Assembly (NCBI GenBank): GCA_003058525.1
Contig: QBVD01000042.1
Span: 1-64,000, forward strand
Direction: 5' to 3'
Origin: a gamma proteobacterium symbiont of Ctena orbiculata
GTDB lineage: Bacteria; Pseudomonadota; Gammaproteobacteria; Chromatiales; Chromatiaceae
Length of the DNA: 64,000 nt
The notes under the pieces were generated by a model, which saw nothing but the letters and a program-made list of their open reading frames with translations, had not been told where the DNA came from and searched no databases. The position numbers were made by a program, and so were the translations under genes. Numbering within the stretch: position 1 is the stretch's first letter; each line of letters opens with the position of its first letter. Shown piece by piece: positions 54,227-61,649 of this stretch.

Positions 54227-54844
54227 ATGAACGGGATTCCCGCTGCCATGCTTGCCGATGCTGACGCTACCCGACGGTCACTGCTGGAAGCCGCCTATGA
54301 GGAGATTCATCGTTTCGGTTTCCAGGCTGCCAGTCTGAATGCCATCCTGGAACGAACCGGCGTCACCAAAGGCGCCCTCTATCACCATTTCAGCAGCAAA
54401 CTGCAACTCGGTTACGCCGTACTGGACGAACATATCGCCGAGGAGTTGCAGAGACTCTGGTTCGAACCCCTGCACCAACCCGGACACCCGATCGACGTGT
54501 TGATGGGAATCATCATGAAGATGGGCGAGCACTACCAGTGCGAAGAGATCACCCTCGGCTGTCCGCTCAACAACCTGGCCCAGGAAATGTCGGCCATCGA
54601 TGACGGTTTTCGTCAACGCATCGACTCGATCTACAAACGCTGGCAGGAGAGTATCGAAACGCTTCTTACCCGAGGACAGCAGGAAGGCAGTGTCTCCACC
54701 TCGATCGATCCGGCCGATACGGCTTTTTTCATTCTTGCCTCACTGGAGGGTTGTATGAGTATGGCGAAAAACGCCCAGAGCCACGATGAGCTGATGCGTT
54801 GCGGCAAGGCACTCTCAAGCTATCTGAACAGCCTTCGCACATAA
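54227..54844 (+). CDS. TetR family regulator of the MMPL operon
   Basis: This protein has about 205 residues. The helix-turn-helix is FQAASLNAILERTGVTKGALYHHFSSKLQLGYAV, split here by one turn. The C-terminal domain has GCPLNNLAQEM, typical of the TetR_C branch often near efflux or lipid genes. A palindrome directly upstream is its likely operator. The MMPL gene follows after 91 bases on the same strand, so one repressed operon is probable. Confidence 0.85.
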   Translation: MNGIPAAMLADADATRRSLLEAAYEEIHRFGFQAASLNAILERTGVTKGALYHHFSSKLQLGYAVLDEHIAEELQRLWFEPLHQPGHPIDVLMGIIMKMGEHYQCEEITLGCPLNNLAQEMSAIDDGFRQRIDSIYKRWQESIETLLTRGQQEGSVSTSIDPADTAFFILASLEGCMSMAKNAQSHDELMRCGKALSSYLNSLRT

Positions 54845-54935
54845 ACCTGCAAAGTAAAACCAAACAACCATCGCAAGGAACGTGAAATGAATAAACAACC
54901 AATCAAAACCGACAAATCAGCAACAGGGAAATGAC

Positions 54936-57218
54936 ATGAAAGAATCCTTTTTCCGCTTCGTACTGAACAACAGGTTGCTGGTCATCTTTCTTGCCATCAC
55001 GATCTCGCTGTTGATGGGCAGTGGTGTACAACACCTGGCATTCAGCAATGATTACCGCATGTTCTTCAGCGAAGAGAATCCGCAACTGAAGGCCTTCGAA
55101 CAACTGCAGAATACCTACACGAAAAATGACAATGTACTGTTTGTCATCGCACCCAAGGATGGCAAGGTATTTACTCGTGAAACCCTCTCCGCCGTCGCGG
55201 AACTGACCAAGGAGTCCTGGCAGATCCCCTACTCCCTGCGGGTCGATTCCATCACCAACTTCCAGCATACCCATGCCGAAGGGGATGATCTGATCGTTGA
55301 GGATCTTGTCCTGGAGCCCCAATCCCTGAGCGATGAAGAGCTGGCTGAGAAACAGCGAATCGCCACCGACGATCCCCTCCTGGTCAATCGTTTGATATCG
55401 CCCTCGGCCCACACCACCGGCGTCAATGTGACGGTACAGCTGCCGGGCAAAAAACTGACCGAGGTACCTGAAGTGGCGAACCGGGCCAGGGAGATGGCAA
55501 AAAACATCGAGGCGGCCTATCCCAACATCGACATCCATCTCACCGGCATGGTGATGATGAACAATGCTTTTCCGTCCGCTTCCCAGGATGACATGACGAG
55601 CCTCTACCCGATCATGTTCGCCGCGGTGATCCTGGTATTGGTAGTGATGCTGCGCTCCATTCCCGGTACCCTCTCGACCGTGATCATCATTATTCTGATG
55701 ATCATCGCCACCATGGGCCTGACTGGCTGGCTCGGTATCAAGATGTCACCACCCACCACCACGGTACCGATCGTAATCATGACCCTGGCGATCGCCGATT
55801 GTGTGCACATTTTGGTTAACTTTCTCCATTTCATGCGAGACGGACAGAACAAGTATGAGGCGATGATGGAGAGTCTGCGCATTAACCTGCAGCCCATTTT
55901 CCTCACCACCCTGACCACTGCCATCGGCTTTCTCAGTCTCAATTTCAGCGAAGCGCCGCCGTTTCGTGATTTGGGTAACATGGCGGCCATGGGGGTAGTG
56001 CTGGCATTCTTTCTCTCCGTCACCTTCCTGCCTGCCATGATGATGCTGTTACCGGTCAGGGCCCTCAGCGGAGACACCCTGGGCAGCATTGCCATGGTAC
56101 GCTTCTCTGACTTCGTCGTACGTTACAAAAAACAGCTGCTATGGGGCATGGGTATGGTTGTGTTGCTGCTCATTTCGCAGATACCCAACAACCGGCTCGA
56201 TGATCAGTTTGTAAAATATTTCGACGAGACCATCACCTTTCGGCAGGCAACCGATTACGCCACTGAAAATTTAACCGGTATCTATCTCATAGAGTATTCC
56301 CTGGAGAGTGGTGAGACCGGAGGCATCAGCGATCCACAGTTTCTGCAGAGAGTGGAGGAGTTCGCCAACTGGTATCGGCAACAGCCCCATGTACTGCACG
56401 TCAACAGCATTACAGACATCATGAAGCGGCTCAATCGCAACATGCATGCGGACAATGACGATTGGTACCGGCTGCCGGATCAACGGGACCTGTCGGCCCA
56501 ATACCTGCTGTTGTATGAGTTTTCTCTCCCCTTCGGCCTCGATCTGAATAATCAGATCAATGTGAAAAAGTCGGCGACGCGTTTTACCGTCACCATGGAG
56601 AGTATCTCCACCACCCAGTTGTTGGAGATCGAAGAGCGCGCCCAAGCATGGCTGCAGGAGAATGCACCAGGCATGCGTATCGATGGCGCCAGTCCCACGA
56701 TCATGTTCGCTCATATCGGCAATCGAAATATCATCTCCATGTTGAAAGGCACCACACTGGCGCTGGTGATGATCTCGGTAATATTGATCTTCGCCCTGCG
56801 TTCGCTGCGAGTGGGCGGACTCAGTCTTATCCCCAATCTTGTGCCGATGGGGATGGCATTCGGATTATGGGGCATCTTTGTCGGCGAGGTTGGACTGGCA
56901 CTCTCGGTGGTAACCGGCATGACCCTTGGCATCGTGGTCGACGATACGGTGCACTTTCTCAGCAAATATCTGCGTGCCCGCCGTGAAAAGGATATGGACC
57001 GCGAAAACGCAGTACGTTACGCATTCTCCACAGTGGGCACCGCACTGTGGGTTACGACACTGGTATTGATGGTCGGCTTCGGCATCCTCGCCTTTTCCCA
57101 CTTCCAGCTGAATGCCGGGATGGGATTGCTGACCGCCATAACACTCGGCCTGGCGCTGATTGCCGATTTCCTGTTCCTGCCCCCGCTGTTGATCTATTTC
57201 GGAGGAAAAAAATCATGA
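54936..57218 (+). CDS. MMPL-type RND superfamily exporter
   Basis: This 760-residue protein has two halves, each with one helix, a periplasmic loop and five helices; proton-relay motifs lie in MTLAIADCVHI and LGIVVDDTVHFLSKYL. It is shorter than AcrB-type pumps and belongs with HpnN/MMPL proteins that move lipids or hydrophobic molecules. The next gene encodes a LolA-like protein and overlaps by 4 bases, which suggests lipid or lipoprotein delivery to the outer membrane (inference). Confidence 0.85.
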   Translation: MKESFFRFVLNNRLLVIFLAITISLLMGSGVQHLAFSNDYRMFFSEENPQLKAFEQLQNTYTKNDNVLFVIAPKDGKVFTRETLSAVAELTKESWQIPYSLRVDSITNFQHTHAEGDDLIVEDLVLEPQSLSDEELAEKQRIATDDPLLVNRLISPSAHTTGVNVTVQLPGKKLTEVPEVANRAREMAKNIEAAYPNIDIHLTGMVMMNNAFPSASQDDMTSLYPIMFAAVILVLVVMLRSIPGTLSTVIIIILMIIATMGLTGWLGIKMSPPTTTVPIVIMTLAIADCVHILVNFLHFMRDGQNKYEAMMESLRINLQPIFLTTLTTAIGFLSLNFSEAPPFRDLGNMAAMGVVLAFFLSVTFLPAMMMLLPVRALSGDTLGSIAMVRFSDFVVRYKKQLLWGMGMVVLLLISQIPNNRLDDQFVKYFDETITFRQATDYATENLTGIYLIEYSLESGETGGISDPQFLQRVEEFANWYRQQPHVLHVNSITDIMKRLNRNMHADNDDWYRLPDQRDLSAQYLLLYEFSLPFGLDLNNQINVKKSATRFTVTMESISTTQLLEIEERAQAWLQENAPGMRIDGASPTIMFAHIGNRNIISMLKGTTLALVMISVILIFALRSLRVGGLSLIPNLVPMGMAFGLWGIFVGEVGLALSVVTGMTLGIVVDDTVHFLSKYLRARREKDMDRENAVRYAFSTVGTALWVTTLVLMVGFGILAFSHFQLNAGMGLLTAITLGLALIADFLFLPPLLIYFGGKKS

Positions 57219-57994
57219 AGTCCATCCTTCTACCGCTGCTGCTGGTTTTGACACCGGCACTGACCCTGGCAATGACCGCGGAAGAGCGCGGACTGGAGAT
57301 CGCCACGGAGATCGAAGATCGTGATACCGGCTTTCACGACTTCAAGGCCACCATGACGATGTTGTTGCGCAACAAGCATGGCGAGGAGAGCCTGCGCGAC
57401 ATGCGCAATCAGACCTTGGAGGTCGAGAACGACGGCGACAAGACACTGGTGGTTTTCGATCAACCACGGGATGTGAAAGGCACCGCCCTGTTGAGCTTTT
57501 CCCACAAGGTCGGTGACGACGATCAGTGGCTCTACCTGCCGGCACTTAAAAGGGTAAAACGCATCGCCTCGCGCAACAAGTCAGGGCCTTTCATGGGTAG
57601 CGAGTTCGCCTATGAGGATATCTCATCCCAGGAGGTTGAAAAGTACACCTACAAGTACATCGAGGATAGCGACCATCAAGGTACTCCCTCCTTCCTGCTA
57701 GAACGCTACCCGGTGGATCCCAACTCCGGTTACACCCGCCAGCAGGTCTGGGTCGACAAGGCACGTTACATACCGCTCAAGATCGACTACTACGATCGCA
57801 AGAACTCCCCATTGAAGACCCTGGTGTTTCGCGGTTATCAGCAATACCTGGATAAGTATTGGCGCGCCGACGAGATGTTCATGGAAAATCACCAGACGGG
57901 AAAAAGCACCCTGCTGACATGGAAGGAATACAATTTCCGCTCCGGCCTGAGTGACGGTGATTTCAATAAGAACAGTCTGAAGCGCGCACGATAG
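57215..57994 (+). CDS. LolA-like outer membrane lipoprotein-sorting domain protein
   Basis: This 259-residue protein has a signal peptide (ILLPLLLVLTPALTLA). The body matches the LolA_like pattern: KGTALLSFSHKVGDDDQWLYLPALKRVKRI, broken for length, GPFMGSEFAYEDI, and the QVWVDKARYIPLKIDYYD repeat. It is a soluble periplasmic carrier of hydrophobic ligands. GGAGG precedes the ATG, which overlaps the MMPL stop codon. It probably receives cargo from the MMPL protein. Confidence 0.85.
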   Translation: MKSILLPLLLVLTPALTLAMTAEERGLEIATEIEDRDTGFHDFKATMTMLLRNKHGEESLRDMRNQTLEVENDGDKTLVVFDQPRDVKGTALLSFSHKVGDDDQWLYLPALKRVKRIASRNKSGPFMGSEFAYEDISSQEVEKYTYKYIEDSDHQGTPSFLLERYPVDPNSGYTRQQVWVDKARYIPLKIDYYDRKNSPLKTLVFRGYQQYLDKYWRADEMFMENHQTGKSTLLTWKEYNFRSGLSDGDFNKNSLKRAR

Positions 57995-58006
57995 CGCTCA
58001 ACCAAG

Positions 58007-59239
58007 ATGAACAGGAGCAAGTTATTGATATGCCTTTTCCACCGATGCAGGGTGCGGCTTGCCGCACCACTGCTTCGATTAATGTTATTGATGCCCGGAC
58101 TGTTGTCGGCAGGTGAATGGAGCGGCTTTGTCGAACTGCAGGCACGGCATTTCCCACAACAGGCGATGGACAGGAATCAATCCGATCAACTGCTGTCGAT
58201 TGTCATCCAGCCTGAATACTATCAGCGTTGGGATAATGACAGACAAAGCCTGCTGTTCATTCCCTTCCTGCGCTGGGACAGCGAAGACGACGAGCGCACC
58301 CATGGCGATATCCGGGAGCTGATCTGGACCTACGCCGGTGATGGCTGGGAGACCAAAGCCGGTATCGGCAAGGTCTTCTGGGGGGTCACAGAGGCGCTGC
58401 ACCTGGTGGATATCATCAACCAGACAGACTTGATAGAGAACCCTGACGGCGAACAGAAACTGGGACAGCCCATGTTCAAGCTCTCCCTGGAAAAGGATTG
58501 GGGCATCATCGACCTCTATGCCCTGCCCGGATTCCGAGAGCGCACCTTTCCCGGTGAAGAGGGTCGCCTGCGAACCCGTCCACGCGTCGATACAGACCTG
58601 GCCGAATACCAGTCCGACAGGGAGGAGAGACACATCGACCTGGCGCTGCGCTGGTCCCACTTCATCGGTGACTGGGATATCGGCATTGCACACTTCGACG
58701 GCACCAGTCGAGATCCGTTGCTGACACCGGGGCTCAACAGCAGCGGTGAGATCATCTTGATCCCCTTCTATGAACAGATGCGGCAAACCAGTCTCGATCT
58801 GCAGGCCACCAAAGGCGATTGGCTGTGGAAACTGGAAGCCATCCACCGTGCCAGCGATAGCGGCAGTTACAATGCGGCCACCGGCGGCTTCGAATATACC
58901 CTGGTCGGTATTGCCGACAGTGATATGGATCTGGGCCTCCTGGGGGAGTATCTCTACGACGACAGACACGATGACGCCACCACCCCCTTCGAAAACGATC
59001 TGTTCGTCGGACTACGCCTCACCGCCAACGATGTGGACGGCAGCGAACTCCTGGCCGGCGTGATCAAGGATCTCGACGATGACGGTTGGATGTTCAACCT
59101 GGAGGCGAGCCGGCGCATCGGCAATCACTGGAAAACCAGTGCCCAAGTCCGGCTCTGGTCGGATATTCCCATAGACGACCCGCTGTTCGCATTTCATCGC
59201 GATGATTACTTCGAACTGACCATTACACGCTTCTTTTAG
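58007..59239 (+). CDS. Putative outer-membrane beta-barrel protein of the MMPL operon
   Basis: This protein has about 410 residues. Alternating aromatic and hydrophobic strands (SLLFIPFLRWDSED, RHIDLALRWSHFIGDWDIGIAHF) end in the C-terminal pattern YFELTITRFF, typical of barrel proteins recognised by BamA. It follows the LolA-like gene after 12 bases. The predicted signal peptide is interrupted by HRCRVRLAAP, encoded by a REP-like hairpin (58051-58068). The true start might be the ATG at 58082 (MLLMPGLLSA). It could be the outer-membrane acceptor of the MMPL/LolA-like pathway. Confidence 0.7.
   Translation: MNRSKLLICLFHRCRVRLAAPLLRLMLLMPGLLSAGEWSGFVELQARHFPQQAMDRNQSDQLLSIVIQPEYYQRWDNDRQSLLFIPFLRWDSEDDERTHGDIRELIWTYAGDGWETKAGIGKVFWGVTEALHLVDIINQTDLIENPDGEQKLGQPMFKLSLEKDWGIIDLYALPGFRERTFPGEEGRLRTRPRVDTDLAEYQSDREERHIDLALRWSHFIGDWDIGIAHFDGTSRDPLLTPGLNSSGEIILIPFYEQMRQTSLDLQATKGDWLWKLEAIHRASDSGSYNAATGGFEYTLVGIADSDMDLGLLGEYLYDDRHDDATTPFENDLFVGLRLTANDVDGSELLAGVIKDLDDDGWMFNLEASRRIGNHWKTSAQVRLWSDIPIDDPLFAFHRDDYFELTITRFF
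58051..58068. repeat. REP-like palindromic hairpin, copy 2, inside a coding region
   Basis: GGTGCGGCTTGCCGCACC is the exact reverse complement of the copy at 50852-50869. It lies in the signal-peptide region of the outer-membrane protein gene. Confidence 0.6.
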
Positions 59240-59274
59240 GGATGATAGATAGCCGATGCATTGTGCGGCGTGAG

Positions 59275-59802
59275 TCAGTCGGGTAAATTGTCGAGCACGA
59301 CCCGGGCAATTTCTTGAGCAGCATCCAACTCGTCCTTTCTACTTAAACCCAGAAAGAGATCGACGCTGATAATGTATGAGCCGTACAGTACATCGACTTC
59401 GCCCAATGGCTGGGTGTTTCTAGCCTTGTCGCCGAGACCCTCGATCGATGGGTGATTGCCACTAAATTCGTAACTCGCAGCTGCCTTGGATGCATCGCCC
59501 CAGGATTCTATGTTGATATGGATATCATCGGAGCTGCAATTGAGATACATGACATTGCCGAGCCTGTCCACCGATGCTGAAGGCGCAGTAACCGATGCAC
59601 CGACGATCTCCTCAGTGTTAGCGTGAGAGATCAGAGCGCATGGATCGAACGCTTGCTGTATAGGCTGTTGAGGATTCGCCGGCTGGGTAACATTGATCTG
59701 TTTATGCACAACCGATTGGTTGGCTTGCTCATCGCTGCACCCGGCAATCAGGAACAACAACAATCCAGTCACTATAAACATGTCGTGTCGCAATACGTAC
59801 AT
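59275..59802 (-). CDS. Lipoprotein of unknown function
   Basis: This 175-residue protein has a lipobox LIAGC after a short hydrophobic signal. A Pro/Gln-rich linker (ANPQQPIQQ) is followed by a domain with FDPCALISHANTEEIVG and a later Cys (LNCSSDD), an arrangement seen in DUF3558-like sensor or inhibitor lipoproteins. An in-frame ATG seven codons in is an alternative start. A single gene. Confidence 0.65.
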   Translation of the reverse strand: MYVLRHDMFIVTGLLLFLIAGCSDEQANQSVVHKQINVTQPANPQQPIQQAFDPCALISHANTEEIVGASVTAPSASVDRLGNVMYLNCSSDDIHINIESWGDASKAAASYEFSGNHPSIEGLGDKARNTQPLGEVDVLYGSYIISVDLFLGLSRKDELDAAQEIARVVLDNLPD

Positions 59803-59955
59803 TCACACCTCCCTCAATATTCCGCAAGTCTCTTAAGCAGTTCCATTTCGGGTAAATGGAATATACAACATGCCGTGATAACCTGGTTAGGTAATGTTCA
59901 AGTTATATGGAGTGAATTATTACCTTGACATTTATGGAAAGATATTAGAGGCGCA

Positions 59956-60948
59956 CTACACTGGCTTACCGCACTGTATGCAGAATTTGTGGCCTGGCAT
60001 GATTTCATTGCCACAATAGATACAAAAACTCATCCCTTTCTGCTGTTTGACTGGTTCGCTGGGTGAAAACGTCTTATTCATCTCCTTAATCAGCAAATCA
60101 ACACCGTTATGGAAAAAAGGTTCTTCAGGTATCGGGATAGCATTTCTATATGCCAGTGGCTTTAGGTCTTCCGGCAGATCATCCTCATCCGGCATGATGC
60201 CCTTTTTTACCAATACCGGGATCACCGGGATCTCCTTCTTCAAGGCAGTCTCTATCTCCACCCTGAGGTGATCGTTGGAGAGGTCCAGTCGGCGTTCACC
60301 CTTCTTGTTTTTGGCTTCCAGCCATTTGTCCCCTATTATCGCCACCAGCATAGTGCATTGATCGATGGTCTTATTGATGTGCTTGCGAAAATCCACACCG
60401 CCAGGTATCGAGTCGACATCCCTGAAAATCGTTTCTCTACCGAACTCGTGCGTAAGTCTGTCACATATCCTACCGGTAATTTCCCGGCTATCCTCCCTTC
60501 GGTAAGAGATAAAGACAGTACAGGATTTTCCCGGGCTGCGGGTCTTTTTTGAAGGCTTGACGGATCGATTCGCACTGTTTGGCGTCAATTTACGCGGAGA
60601 ACCGCTTACCGGTTGCACATAGAGGTATTGCTTAGGTTTGATCAAAGAATTCAAAGATTTTTCTATACCCTTCAGGGTAAATGCTTCCTTGAAGGTCTCA
60701 GGCGATCTATCACCACACTCCAGGTCCAGCGTTTGCTCAGGCTCCAGATCAACCCGTAGCGGTTCGCTTTTGTAGAGATCGATTTTAACCCCTATGTCAT
60801 GGGAGCCACTGGGTACTTTAAATTGCTTTGTCTCTCCCGACTTGATCTTACCGACCACATTCTCATCAATGGTAATTGCGAATTGACGAATTTGATATGA
60901 GCTGGTTTTCTTTCTTTTTAGGGTAATGAAAGCGGCTGGCTTGTTCAT
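59956..60948 (-). CDS. TIR-domain protein with N-terminal beta domain and C-terminal zinc ribbon
   Basis: This 330-residue cytoplasmic protein has a beta-rich region at residues 1-115 (PEGA/carrier-like: FKVPSGSHDIGVKIDLYKSE). TIR spans 143-290 (TVFISYRREDS, FRDVDSIPGGVDF) with the probable NADase Glu231 in RVEIETALKK. A zinc ribbon spans 309-326 (CIYCG ... CIQCG). It lies 22 bases after a gene for a zinc-ribbon membrane protein on the same strand. A TIR effector with a matching zinc-ribbon partner suggests a defence or stress module; the trigger is unknown. Confidence 0.8.
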   Translation of the reverse strand: MNKPAAFITLKRKKTSSYQIRQFAITIDENVVGKIKSGETKQFKVPSGSHDIGVKIDLYKSEPLRVDLEPEQTLDLECGDRSPETFKEAFTLKGIEKSLNSLIKPKQYLYVQPVSGSPRKLTPNSANRSVKPSKKTRSPGKSCTVFISYRREDSREITGRICDRLTHEFGRETIFRDVDSIPGGVDFRKHINKTIDQCTMLVAIIGDKWLEAKNKKGERRLDLSNDHLRVEIETALKKEIPVIPVLVKKGIMPDEDDLPEDLKPLAYRNAIPIPEEPFFHNGVDLLIKEMNKTFSPSEPVKQQKGMSFCIYCGNEIMPGHKFCIQCGKPV

Positions 60949-60970
60949 AACAGGAACCCTATCCGTTTAC

Positions 60971-61300
60971 TCAGAACTCACCACTGATAATCATATAGAA
61001 GACAATAATACCAATACTGCCGTATAGCCACAGCTTACCGACATCCTTTTTCTCTTCGGTCTCCCCTTGCGCCAGATAGATGATACCCATGATCAGGCCG
61101 ATGAACGGGATAATCAGTGAGCCGCCAAGAATGCCGTACTTCAACCCATCCGATACTGATTTATGTTCACTGCCGACTTCGACCACAACACTATTTTGGC
61201 TGCCCGCTGCACCCCCGGTTGTACCTGAGAGTTCATGTCTGCAGTTTCCGCAAAATCTCGCACTATCCGGGTTTTCAGTTCCACACTTCGGGCAAAACAT
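60971..61300 (-). CDS. Zinc-ribbon protein with C-terminal membrane helices
   Basis: This protein has about 109 residues. The start at MFCPKCG was chosen because AGGAG lies nine bases upstream; the frame extends 16 codons further. The N-terminal zinc ribbon is CPKCG ... CGNC, followed by a Gly/Ser linker and two helices (GILGGSLIIPFIGLIMGIIYL and LWLYGSIGIIVFYMII). It precedes the TIR/zinc-ribbon gene by 22 bases and shares its ribbon type. Confidence 0.75.
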   Translation of the reverse strand: MFCPKCGTENPDSARFCGNCRHELSGTTGGAAGSQNSVVVEVGSEHKSVSDGLKYGILGGSLIIPFIGLIMGIIYLAQGETEEKKDVGKLWLYGSIGIIVFYMIISGEF

Positions 61301-61526
61301 GGCTGATTCTCCTCTAACAGTGTCATTGTTATTGTAAATCCTGGACATCGATAACCTGATTGCTGCATGTAACCGTGCTGTATCAATCTATTGGCCAATG
61401 TTAGCCTCAGTTAAGTCAATTGTAGCCCAATGCCTATACATTTCAGCATTATACAGCGTATTTCAACAGTTAAAATTACCACTGGAAATAGGTATTTTTT
61501 ACCCCAACTTGGAAAGGAGAATCGCA

Positions 61527-61649
61527 ATGTGTCTTCCTGAAGAGCGCAGACCGGACCTGACGACTGTCACTGCCCAGCAGGCTGTCAGCAAAGAATACAA
61601 TGCCAGCTATACGACAAACCTCATTTCTTCAGTTTCCCTATATGACTGA
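61527..61649 (+). CDS. Possible 40-residue protein with a strong ribosome binding site
   Basis: AAAGGAG lies seven bases before an ATG that opens a 40-codon frame (MCLPEERRPDLTTVTAQQAV...). Its end overlaps the stop of the convergent GGDEF/EAL gene by 12 bases. No homologue recognised. It may be a small regulatory peptide or chance. Confidence 0.35.
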   Translation: MCLPEERRPDLTTVTAQQAVSKEYNASYTTNLISSVSLYD

